Assembly (NCBI RefSeq): GCF_009760925.1
Contig: NZ_VRLV01000025.1
Span: 1 to 64,000 of the forward strand
Direction of reading: 5' to 3'
Source of the DNA: Nonomuraea typhae
GTDB taxonomy: Bacteria > Actinomycetota > Actinomycetes > Streptosporangiales > Streptosporangiaceae
DNA length: 64,000 nt
Positions within the stretch are counted from its first letter, which is position 1. Every line of letters starts with the position of its first letter. Below the pieces are notes generated by a model. That model did not search any database. It was not told where the DNA came from and worked only from the letters and a program-made list of their open reading frames with translations. The position numbers were made by a program, and so were the translations under genes. Positions 1 to 7,404 of this stretch are shown piece by piece.

Positions 1-689
1 TCGCCCAGGCTGTAGCAGCCGTGGAAGTAGCGCACGCCCTGGTCGCGCCGGTAGGTGGCCGGCCGGCGTTCGGGTCTTCCTTCGCGCGCCCAGCCCGAGC
101 CGCCGTGTGGTCGGATCGACAGTGGCCCGAACTGGTCGAAGGCAAAACAACGGTTCGGAAAGCGGGTGGTGACCTCTTCGATCCGGTCCAGCTTGGCCTC
201 CCGACGGGGGTCGGTGGACTCCTTCCAGGTCCGGGTGCGCTGGAAGGAGATCTTGTGCTCGCGTAAGTACTGCCGCAGCCGCTCCCGGCCGATCACCACG
301 ACGCGGGTCGGGTTGTCGGCCAGGTAGGCGGCCAGTTTGCGGATGCTCCACCGGGTGAAGGGCCGGCCCAGCTTCTCCGGCCGGGTGGCGGCCGTCGCGA
401 CGATGAAGTCCTCATCGCCCGAGGTGATGCGGCGGGGACGGCCTCCCGCCCAGTTAGGGTCCAGCGCGGCCAGGCCCCGCTCGTTGAAGGCGTGGATGAC
501 ATCACGCACGGTGTCCTCATCGGCCGCGACCAACTGGGCGATCGCCGCCACCGGGGTCCCGCTGGATGACGCCATGACGATCAACGCCCGCCGTACCCGG
601 ACCGAATCGTGTTTGCCTCGCCGGACCAGCCGCTGCAGCGTCTGCCCTTCATGGTCGGACAACCGCCGCGCCCGCACAGGCTCGGCCAT
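1..689 (-). CDS. IS630-type transposase, 3' part cut by window edge
   Basis: The minus strand reads open from an ATG at 689 to the window edge, at least 229 residues. The N-terminus is a helix-turn-helix region of the kind used by IS630/Tc1-mariner transposases: a segment with VRVRRALIVMASS, then DTVRDVIHAFNERGLAALDP and a basic GRPRRIT linker. Next come the second HTH (SIRKLAAYL) and a KISFQRTRTWKE stretch. The beginning of the RNase H-like catalytic core follows (RCFAFDQFGPLSIRPHGG, in which the first Asp would be a catalytic acid). The remaining D and E lie outside the window. I could not locate the terminal inverted repeat by eye. The gene marks the left neighbourhood as mobile or rearranged DNA. 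Confidence 0.85.
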   Translation of the reverse strand, partial: MAEPVRARRLSDHEGQTLQRLVRRGKHDSVRVRRALIVMASSSGTPVAAIAQLVAADEDTVRDVIHAFNERGLAALDPNWAGGRPRRITSGDEDFIVATAATRPEKLGRPFTRWSIRKLAAYLADNPTRVVVIGRERLRQYLREHKISFQRTRTWKESTDPRREAKLDRIEEVTTRFPNRCFAFDQFGPLSIRPHGGSGWAREGRPERRPATYRRDQGVRYFHGCYSLG

Positions 690-1190
690 CGTGCTCCTCC
701 TCCATCGATCGCTTCAGTGTCGATACGACAGTGGAGGGCACCCAGGACGGCCAGCGCAAGCAGTACAGCACCGTTCCTCAAGCCGGTGAACCTATGCGGT
801 CACCGCACTAGCCGTGTGGATCCCCGTGATCGCCGCCGCCCTCAACCTCGCCACGACAGCCATCAGATGGGCGGCCAATCGCCGAGGCAAGCCTCGGCAT
901 CCGTTCCACATGCGGCGACGTAACCACACTTCATGACCCGTGCCGATAGCTGGCCCGGCCGGGGTTCTCGGACCTCGGGCCCGACCGAGGCGGGTGTGCC
1001 GTCCGCCACTACGGCGCCTACCCCGCGCGCCCGCTGGGCGGACGGCACACCCGCGGTGCTGAGGGTTCGGGGGCCTGCGAAATCCCCGAACCCACCAGAG
1101 GCCAACCACCAGCCCCGGACGGCCCGCAGAGAGCCCGATGGCAGGAGCGCTCCGGCGGCGCGTTGCCGCTGACCGAGCGTGTTCGGTCGG
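690..1190. repeat. Gene-free stretch with two GC-rich stem-loops
   Basis: No convincing gene is seen between the transposase start and the NERD gene end; the open frames here have poor composition and no ribosome site. Two inverted repeats stand out. The first has 18-nt perfect arms at 990-1007 and 1037-1054 around a 29-nt spacer. The second has 10-nt perfect arms (GGGTTCGGGG) at 1063-1072 and 1084-1093 with an 11-nt loop. They could act as terminators for the minus-strand NERD operon, although no T-run follows, or be the ends of an old insertion. Confidence 0.55.
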
Positions 1191-1844
1191 TCAGTGCTCC
1201 TTCCGGCGCGTGCTCAAATGGGCCGCCAGCTTCTCGACGTGAGCCGGGTCGGCAGCAGGCTGCGGGGCCGGAAAGTGCCCGTTGAAGTAGCCGTCGGTGA
1301 TCGCCCGCATCGGCAGCACCATTCCTCCCTTCTTCATGCTGCCAGCCGCCCGGAGGTCCGGCCGGAGCGAGGGGTGAAGGGACGTGGTGTCGGGGACGAT
1401 CCATGCCGTCTGACCTGGCATGGCGTCGGTGAGCCGGTAGATGATGCCGGCGCGGGAGTAGGCGCGCCCGTCATCGAGCCACCTCTGCGGCACCATGGTG
1501 CCGTCGGTCCTGACCAGGACGCCCTTGCCTGCGAGGTCGAGACCCAGCGTTCCTGCGCCGCACCCTTTGGCATCGATGATGAGCCAGGTGCCGCCGGTGA
1601 GCACCACGTGGTCGATGTTCGTGGTGCCGAGGCTGAGCGCATCCAGGTTGGCTCCACGCACCTGGTCAAAGCATTCGAGGTCGTGGAAGAGGTGGAAGTG
1701 ATCTGGGCGGCTGGTCAGCCACTGCACCAAAGCGCGGGCCACCTGCCGCTCGTGGAAGGCTCCCCGTCGCGCGTTCGAGCCGTACTTGGCGGCGCCTGTG
1801 TCATTCAGGCTCCAGCCGGGCGTTCCGTGCACCGTCACGCTCAT
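1191..1844 (-). CDS. NERD-domain protein (nuclease-related)
   Basis: A 217-residue protein. After about 25 residues the chain reads NARRGAFHERQVARALVQWL, the N-terminal helix of NERD domains (the conserved acidic residue sits in ERQ). It continues with LFHDLECFDQVRGANLDALSLGTTNIDHVVLTGGTWLIIDAKG, which matches the NERD core: the NIDHVV strand and the IDAKG motif with the Asp and Lys typical of restriction-endonuclease-like folds. NERD proteins are thought to act on nucleic acids, but the substrate here is unknown. The ATG at 1844 is chosen over an upstream in-frame start because it follows a G-rich site and precedes the conserved region. It lies 44 bp after the end of the next gene on the same strand, so the two probably share a transcript. 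Confidence 0.8.
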   Translation of the reverse strand: MSVTVHGTPGWSLNDTGAAKYGSNARRGAFHERQVARALVQWLTSRPDHFHLFHDLECFDQVRGANLDALSLGTTNIDHVVLTGGTWLIIDAKGCGAGTLGLDLAGKGVLVRTDGTMVPQRWLDDGRAYSRAGIIYRLTDAMPGQTAWIVPDTTSLHPSLRPDLRAAGSMKKGGMVLPMRAITDGYFNGHFPAPQPAADPAHVEKLAAHLSTRRKEH

Positions 1845-1888
1845 CGGCAGGCCCCCGCGCCTCGGGAGTGGGTGTGGTGGCCGCGACG

Positions 1889-2389
1889 CTAATGCCAGGC
1901 ACCGACAGTTTCGTCGTAGGCGACCAGAGCGCTGGTGAGCAGCCCGGCTCGAGCGCATGCGGCGGCATGGTCGGCCAGCCTGTCGGTGTCGGCCAGGTGC
2001 AGCCCGGAACCCACGAGCAAGATCACGGCACCGTACTTGCGGGCATGCTCCCGCCAGCCGAGCGGGGTCGGCAGGTGCAGGTCCCAGACGAATGACTGAT
2101 TCGGTGGGTCACGGGGCGATCGCACGGTCAGCATGGAGTCGGCGTCGAGTGCGACCCGCCAGGAATGGACGGTCGGCGCGGGAGGCTGCTGAGGATCGAA
2201 GACCAGCTCGAAGCCGTCTCGGAGAGTCAACGCGATGATCACGTTGATCTGGTCGCCGACGGTAACGGGAGCGGTGACAGGGGCGGGATCGTCCACCCAC
2301 AGGAGGGGGAGTTTCCCGGCCGGATATCGGGCGAGCGCGGCCCTCGCCATGATCGTGCGAGGGGCATCGCGTTCCGCCATGGCGCCCAT
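1889..2389 (-). CDS. Hypothetical protein upstream of the NERD gene
   Basis: A 166-residue soluble protein that I do not recognise. The start may be the ATG at 2389 or the in-frame ATG at 2380; no clear ribosome site decides. The middle (INVIIALTLRDGFELVFDP followed by HSWRVALDADSMLTVRSP) looks like alternating beta strands and the C-terminal 60 residues look helical. It sits directly upstream of the NERD gene on the same strand with a 44-bp gap, so a shared role is possible. A gene on the plus strand diverges from it. Confidence 0.6.
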   Translation of the reverse strand: MGAMAERDAPRTIMARAALARYPAGKLPLLWVDDPAPVTAPVTVGDQINVIIALTLRDGFELVFDPQQPPAPTVHSWRVALDADSMLTVRSPRDPPNQSFVWDLHLPTPLGWREHARKYGAVILLVGSGLHLADTDRLADHAAACARAGLLTSALVAYDETVGAWH

Positions 2390-2526
2390 CGTGGCAGCCT
2401 GGCCGTCGTCGGGTTGACCAGTCCACCAGATTGGCCGACTGTCGTGGGCATGGCCTGGGGGCTGACCCCCTGGATAGTGTGCGCCGTGGGGTCAGCGTCG
2501 GAACTCTGTTCGGGGAGGCGGACATC

Positions 2527-2946
2527 GTGGGGCATCCGCGAGACGAACAGGATGGATACGTGCCGAGCCTGCACGAGCACTTTCACCTGGTCGGACATGA
2601 GGACCGGACGTTCTCCTTCGAGGAGGTCATCGCCGTCCGGAATCGTCTGGCCGGCTGCGCTGTCACCGACCTTGTACGGAGCACCGGTGCCGAGGTGGTC
2701 GATTGGACGAAGGTCTCCGTCCTCGCCGCGGCCCTGGCCGAACAGGACCTGCGGTACGGCGATCTGGGCCCGGCGTTCTTGGTTGCGCTCAGCCGTACCA
2801 ACGGTTCGATCGCCGACGCACGCGAGCAGATGATCACGGCGTTCGGTCGCGCGCCATCACGCTCCTACGCCACCCAGCTGCGCAGAGCCTGGCAGGACGC
2901 GGCCGCGCAACGGCGAGACGCGGCAGTCCGCCGGCACCGGCCGTAA
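2527..2946 (+). CDS. Hypothetical protein
   Basis: A 139-residue protein with no domain I can name. The GTG at 2527 is preferred because GGGGAGG at 2512-2518 is well placed as a ribosome site; the frame is open further upstream to 2431. The protein is mixed helix with an arginine-rich C-terminus (YATQLRRAWQDAAAQRRDAAVRRHRP), which could bind nucleic acid. It diverges from the 1889-2389 gene, with about 140 bp between the two starts for promoters. Confidence 0.55.
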   Translation: MGHPRDEQDGYVPSLHEHFHLVGHEDRTFSFEEVIAVRNRLAGCAVTDLVRSTGAEVVDWTKVSVLAAALAEQDLRYGDLGPAFLVALSRTNGSIADAREQMITAFGRAPSRSYATQLRRAWQDAAAQRRDAAVRRHRP

Positions 2947-3303
2947 ATCAGGGATGGCGAGTAGCCGCGGGGGCAGTCTCGGCGGTGACGCGACGAAGGC
3001 CTGCCTGCGGATGAAGCTCGTGGGAATTTGTGGTAGCTCACGTAATTCCCCCACGCTTCGCTCGTCATGGACCAGCTTCGGCAAGGCCATGCGGAGATCT
3101 GGGAGGCCTGCTGGGAGAGCCCGCAGGGGTACGCGCCGCCCAGCCCCCGTCCCATCCTCGCTGCGGCTTTTCAACCACTCGCTCATCGCACGCATCGCGG
3201 AGACCGCGAGCGTTCACCCCGGTGGTCGATAACCGGAGGTGGGGGACGATGATCGCCCAGCGGAAGAATTACGTGAGCGTCGACAGGATTGCGCCGGCAG
3301 CCC
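2947..3303. other. Intergenic region with one weak inverted repeat
   Basis: No gene can be supported in these 357 bases. An imperfect hairpin (GTGGGAATT against AATTCCCCCAC, one bulged C) lies at about 3019-3054 and could serve as a terminator for the convergent genes on either side. Nothing else stands out. Confidence 0.4.
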
Positions 3304-4890
3304 TCAGCCGGGGTGTCTCCGGGTCGGAAGGAAGCGCCGGAGCGCCGGCCAGCGCGACAGGGCTCGCGCGATCGAGTGCGTCAGCCGACGCTCGCCCACA
3401 TGAGCGCGCACGTAACTGATCCAGAAGGACGCTACGGTGCGTTCGGCATGTTCCCGGGCGGGCACCGTCGCAGGGTACGGCTCAGCGGCGAGATAACGCC
3501 CGCGAACCGGACACATCGCGACACCCGCTGCTCGCAACGCGCAGCTTCGATGCTGCCCATTGGTAAACGTGCCGTCGCCGTCATCCCACTTGATCGGGTC
3601 GGCGAACAGGTACTCCAGGTATCCCTGCTCCTCGGGCGACAGCGCAACGGCGGTGCCGGCCAGGGCGGCCCGCCAGTCACCTGCGTGATCCCGCACAGCG
3701 GCCGCGGCGATTTCTCCGATCAGCGCCCAGTTCGCCTGATGGTAGCGGCACTCGGCGAAATCCTGTCCCGTCAGGCGAGCGAATACCTCCGCGTGGGCGG
3801 CGGGGCCGGGAGCGTCGTAGCGTCTGCCGTCCGGGTAGGTCTCCAGGAGCGCCTTCACACGGGGCAGGTGCGGGCATCTGGACAGATGGTGAGGCCACGG
3901 TAGAGACGAGAGCGGAACCAAGCGCAGGCCGTTGATGCCCTCCAACAGCAGACGCCGCTCCTCAGGATCGGTAAAGCGGCGTGGGTACAGCTCGGCCTCG
4001 CCGCAGGGCGGCTTCCAGGAGTTCAATACGGCACGGGCCCCGGCCGCCTCACCTGGTGCGTCTGCCGGTTGTGTAGTCGGCTCGATCAGGGGATCCCACG
4101 GCGGCTCATTGCCTTCGACATCGACGCTGCCCTCGATCGCAGCCCGCTCCGGGTTGACATAGCCCAGAACGTTGACCGGCTGATCGGCGCGCAGCAGCAA
4201 CAGCCCGACCATGCCGCGCGTGCGCACCACCATCAGCGAGGTCGCGGCCCAGGCACGATCGGCTATGAGGCTCGGCACGTGCTGCCGGTCGAGCACGCCC
4301 ACCCATTGCACGCGAGCGAATCCCTCGTCGGCCGTGCGGTCACCTTCCGGAAAGCGCGCGGCCATGATCTCCAAGTAGTCGCCTTCCCGAAGCGCATGTG
4401 CGGTCAGCACCACGGCGGCGGCGCGGCGAGATGCCCGCGCCGGGTTGCTCGGATCAGGCCAGGTAATTGGCTGCCGCGCTCCTGCCGACGGGGTCCGTAA
4501 CCAGGACTCGACCTCCAGCGGCTCCGCGCCACGGAAGAACGAGGCACCCGCGCCCGGCGGCCACCACGGATGCGTGCGGTCGTAGGCATCTCGCTCCGGA
4601 TCGACCTGGGCGAGGGTGGCTTGATCGCCGCTGTAGAGCACCAGGGGACCCGGCACGCCGTGACACCAGACCGCCACCGGGCCGCGACCATCCCATCGAT
4701 CAGTGCGGGCCACCCCCTGCGGCAGACACACGCAGGCCTCGACCCGGGCGCTGAAGGCATCATCACCAGCCGCTTGGGCGCCCCATTGATCACAAGCAAT
4801 CCGTAGGTAGTCACCGGGCTGGAGAGCGTGAGAGTCCTGGCGAGTGATCGGAATCCTTCGGGCCATCAGATCTTCCATGATGCGAGCCAT
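3304..4890 (-). CDS. Large hypothetical protein with NGQHR motif
   Basis: A 528-residue protein of unknown family. Two halves of the N-terminal region look like an internal duplication: HALQPGDYLRIAC near residue 22 and HALREGDYLEIMA near residue 165 are both followed by a domain of similar size. The C-terminal third has DPIKWDDGDGTFTNGQHRSCALRAAGVAMCPVRGRY; the NGQHR segment recalls the substrate-binding loop of ParB/Srx-like folds, but that is only a resemblance. Three possible starts (4890, 4878, 4866) lie close together; GGAAG before 4866 is a fair ribosome site. It is convergent with nothing and has no clear operon partners. Confidence 0.6.
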   Translation of the reverse strand: MARIMEDLMARRIPITRQDSHALQPGDYLRIACDQWGAQAAGDDAFSARVEACVCLPQGVARTDRWDGRGPVAVWCHGVPGPLVLYSGDQATLAQVDPERDAYDRTHPWWPPGAGASFFRGAEPLEVESWLRTPSAGARQPITWPDPSNPARASRRAAAVVLTAHALREGDYLEIMAARFPEGDRTADEGFARVQWVGVLDRQHVPSLIADRAWAATSLMVVRTRGMVGLLLLRADQPVNVLGYVNPERAAIEGSVDVEGNEPPWDPLIEPTTQPADAPGEAAGARAVLNSWKPPCGEAELYPRRFTDPEERRLLLEGINGLRLVPLSSLPWPHHLSRCPHLPRVKALLETYPDGRRYDAPGPAAHAEVFARLTGQDFAECRYHQANWALIGEIAAAAVRDHAGDWRAALAGTAVALSPEEQGYLEYLFADPIKWDDGDGTFTNGQHRSCALRAAGVAMCPVRGRYLAAEPYPATVPAREHAERTVASFWISYVRAHVGERRLTHSIARALSRWPALRRFLPTRRHPG

Positions 4891-5107
4891 CGCCTCTCGC
4901 GTCTACCAACAAAGCCCGAGCCTGCTTCTCAGTGCCTACGTTTGCGCCCACCGTGTTTGGGCGCGCAAGGATCGTCAACCCAACACCCGCCGTACCTGCG
5001 CGGTTAACGCCTGGGCGGGCGATCAACTCCTAGTTGATGCACGAGGGGGACATCTCCTCGATGGCCCGAGGCAGGTAGCTGCCCGGCCGACGATGACAGG
5101 AGATCGG

Positions 5108-5323
5108 ATGGAAGCGGTTGTGCTCGGCGCCGCGCTTACGGTCGCCGGATATCTGGCGCGATTGCTGTCCGCCTGGCTGCGGGAGCGCGCGATCCAGCAG
5201 CGGGTGCAGACAATCGCGGCACTGCCACCTGGCAGCCACTACTCCGACATCCGCGCCGGGGTCAAGATCCAGATCGGGCCGGACCAATCGCTCTCCTCAC
5301 CAGCCGATCCGGGTGGACGATGA
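5108..5323 (+). CDS. Small membrane protein at head of sigma-factor operon
   Basis: A 71-residue protein starting at the ATG at 5108, preceded by AGGAG at 5099-5103. One hydrophobic segment (AVVLGAALTVAGYLARLL) near the N-terminus is followed by an arginine-rich stretch and a short hydrophilic tail, so it is probably a single-pass membrane protein with its C-terminus in the cytoplasm. It ends about 80 bp before the chosen sigma-factor start and only a few bases before an alternative one, so the two are probably co-transcribed. Function unknown. Confidence 0.55.
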   Translation: MEAVVLGAALTVAGYLARLLSAWLRERAIQQRVQTIAALPPGSHYSDIRAGVKIQIGPDQSLSSPADPGGR

Positions 5324-5404
5324 GCAATGCCATCTTGGCTGGCTGGACAGCCCATCAACCATCCAGATGGGCCCGTCCAGCAGACCACGCCGCCCGAGGA
5401 CACC

Positions 5405-5911
5405 ATGCACTCTGCCGACCCGATACGAGAGGCGCTTGCCGCCTGGTATATAGGCAACCTCGGCGGGCTGGTGCTGTTTGCGATGATGCTGGGCGCCTCG
5501 CGGCATGAAGCCGACGATCTGGTGCACAGCGCCTTCGTTGAGGCCCTGCCGTGTTGGGCCGATATCAGCCATCCCGGCGCCTACCTCCGTACCTGTATAT
5601 CGCGCGCCTATCGGCATGGCCGCAGTCGGTTGCGAGAAGAGCCGGTGGCCCAGCTCCCCAACCTGGCCGCCGAGCCGGATAGCGCCTGGGACGCGGTTGA
5701 ATTCGACGATCAACAGCGACGGGTCCTGAACGTGATCAGGCAACTGCCCGCCCGGCAACGACAAGTGCTGGCCTGGACACTGGACGGTTACGATCCGCAC
5801 GAGATCGCCGAGCGACTGGGCATGCGGCCGGGAGCTGTGCGCGCCAACCTGTTCAAGGCCCGCCGAAACCTGGCTACTGCAGTGGCAACCTGGGGAGGCT
5901 CCCATGCCTAA
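5405..5911 (+). CDS. ECF-type RNA polymerase sigma factor
   Basis: A 168-residue sigma-70 family protein of extracytoplasmic-function size. Region 2 is seen in HEADDLVHSAFVEALPCWADISHPGAYLRTCISRAYRH, with the DDLVHSAF core that contacts polymerase and the -10 element. Region 4 is LPARQRQVLAWTLDGYDPHEIAERLGMRPGAVRANLFKARRNL, with a good helix-turn-helix. The ATG at 5405 follows a GAGG site and sits at the natural start of the domain; an ATG at 5327 would add 26 unlike residues. Its stop overlaps the start of the next gene, a membrane-anchored transglycosylase, so the pair is translationally coupled. That arrangement is typical of a sigma factor with its membrane regulator. Confidence 0.85.
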   Translation: MHSADPIREALAAWYIGNLGGLVLFAMMLGASRHEADDLVHSAFVEALPCWADISHPGAYLRTCISRAYRHGRSRLREEPVAQLPNLAAEPDSAWDAVEFDDQQRRVLNVIRQLPARQRQVLAWTLDGYDPHEIAERLGMRPGAVRANLFKARRNLATAVATWGGSHA

Positions 5912-6908
5912 GCGCCGACGACCGGCCTCCCGCCCCAACTCCTCCCTTGAGGAACACGACCTGAACCGGCTTCTGGCCGACTTCCACAACAGCGCCCGTG
6001 CCGCCATCGAAGTGAACCTCAACCATCAGGAGGGACTACGCGCCCTATTTGAGGCACCGCAGGCCGACCGCGCTCCGGCACCCCGGCTCCGCCCCACCCG
6101 CAGCCGGACAGCGGGTGCGTGGTTGCATAAGGTCACCGAGCGCGCTCGCGCCCAGCTACGCCGAATCCCAGTACACCTGCAGCTCAGCCGTCCCCACGAG
6201 TCCGACGAGGACGACGTGCTGGTGGTGACCTTGACCCCGGCTGCCATGGACATGCCGCGCTCATCCCGACGCTCTCCGTCATCGGCCCGATGCCGCACCT
6301 GGCTGATCGGAGCCGCCGCGGCAAGCCTGATCGCTACCGCGACCGCGATCGTGCTATTGGGGTTGTCTGCCCTGCTGGGGTCGTTCGCCGAACGAGGCAC
6401 GAAGGTCACCGACCCAGGCACGAAGGTCACCGACCCAGGCACGAAGGTCTGGCTACGAGCTGACGCTGGTATCCCCGACCAGTACCACAATGCGATCATC
6501 CGGGCCGGGACCTGGTGTGATATCGATGGGCTCAGCCCCGCCCTGATCGCGGCGATGCTCAAGGCGGAGAGCAACTTCGACCCGGGCCTGAAAGATCCGG
6601 GGAAGGACGAGTACGGCATCGCCCGCTGGACCCCGTCGACCCTCATGGCCTATCTCCCCGAAGGAGAACGAAACACGGCGCGTGCCCGCCAGGTCGCCAT
6701 GATCCCCGATCGAGCCATCCCCGCGATGGGCCAGCTGATGTGCACCTGGGGCAAGCAAGTAAAGGACGTCCCGGGCGATCCCGCGCTGAAACTCGCCGCC
6801 GTCTACCGCACCAGTACGGACGTGGTACGACGCGAGAACGGCATTCCACCCGCGCTGGACTCCTACATGAACACCGTGCGGCACTACCTCGCCGCTTACC
6901 GCGCATGA
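5904..6908 (+). CDS. Membrane-anchored protein with lytic transglycosylase (SLT) domain, possible anti-sigma
   Basis: A 334-residue protein whose ATG overlaps the sigma-factor stop. Residues 1-130 are hydrophilic and predicted cytoplasmic; residues 133-158 form one membrane helix; residues 160-185 contain a tandem GTKVTDP repeat. From residue 190 to the end is an SLT-type fold (DGLSPALIAAMLKAESNFDPGLK, with Glu222 in the catalytic position, then DEYGIARWTPSTL). The domain would cleave or bind peptidoglycan outside the membrane. Because it is coupled to an ECF sigma factor, the cytoplasmic segment could hold the sigma factor while the outer domain senses the wall. That is inference; a plain murein hydrolase for conjugation is the alternative. 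Confidence 0.8.
   Translation: MPKRRRPASRPNSSLEEHDLNRLLADFHNSARAAIEVNLNHQEGLRALFEAPQADRAPAPRLRPTRSRTAGAWLHKVTERARAQLRRIPVHLQLSRPHESDEDDVLVVTLTPAAMDMPRSSRRSPSSARCRTWLIGAAAASLIATATAIVLLGLSALLGSFAERGTKVTDPGTKVTDPGTKVWLRADAGIPDQYHNAIIRAGTWCDIDGLSPALIAAMLKAESNFDPGLKDPGKDEYGIARWTPSTLMAYLPEGERNTARARQVAMIPDRAIPAMGQLMCTWGKQVKDVPGDPALKLAAVYRTSTDVVRRENGIPPALDSYMNTVRHYLAAYRA
6396..6449 (+). repeat. Tandem 21-bp repeat in the SLT gene
   Basis: A 21-bp unit (GGCACGAAGGTCACCGACCC plus A) is present as two full copies at 6396-6416 and 6417-6437, with a 12-base third partial copy to 6449. It encodes GTKVTDP repeats just outside the membrane helix. Copies are identical at the DNA level, so the expansion is recent, and copy number may vary between strains, changing the length of the linker. 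Confidence 0.85.
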
Positions 6909-6969
6909 CTTGTGATCGCAGTGGCGTAGGTGGGACGGAGGTCCAGCCCCGCGCGGCATCTCCTGTAAA

Positions 6970-7404
6970 TCAGGCCTCGCTGAACGCCTCCCCCGCCCAC
7001 AGTCCCTGGGGAGCGGGCTCGCAGGGCAACGGTGCGATCTCAGTGTGCCGATCAGGCTTGCAGCTGGCGAACGGACCGGCGTCCTTGGACAGCAGGACGG
7101 CCAGGTGCGGGTCGGCGTGGTAGATCCACCATTGGGACATGCCGAGGGCGCCCTGGGTGCGCTGGTGCTCCCAGGCGGTCCACAGCGCGGTCAGCCGGGA
7201 GATCGCTTCGGCGTGCCGCCACCACCAGGGGCACCAGGTGGCCGCGCCGCCGAGCCGGCGGCAGATGTGCGGGGCCAGGTACCTCGTCACCCAGTCCTCG
7301 ACGTTGCGGTAGACCAGTGGCGGCGGCTCGGCTGAGGCATCGGCACCGGGGATCCAGCCGTCCTCGTCCTCGATGTCGTTGAGCGGGTCATCCAGCATCG
7401 GCAT
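6970..7404 (-). CDS. DUF4913-domain protein of the transfer locus
   Basis: A 144-residue protein matching the DUF4913 family seen in actinobacterial conjugative plasmids. The signature is VYRNVEDWVTRYLAPHICRRLGG, then WCPWWWRHAEAISRLTALWTAWEHQR, then WWIYHADPHLAVLLSKDAGPFASC. The family has no proven activity. It overlaps the end of the coupling-protein gene by 17 bp and is the last gene of the minus-strand transfer operon that begins near 15147. The acidic N-terminus (DPLNDIEDEDGW) is typical of the family. Confidence 0.85.
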   Translation of the reverse strand: MPMLDDPLNDIEDEDGWIPGADASAEPPPLVYRNVEDWVTRYLAPHICRRLGGAATWCPWWWRHAEAISRLTALWTAWEHQRTQGALGMSQWWIYHADPHLAVLLSKDAGPFASCKPDRHTEIAPLPCEPAPQGLWAGEAFSEA

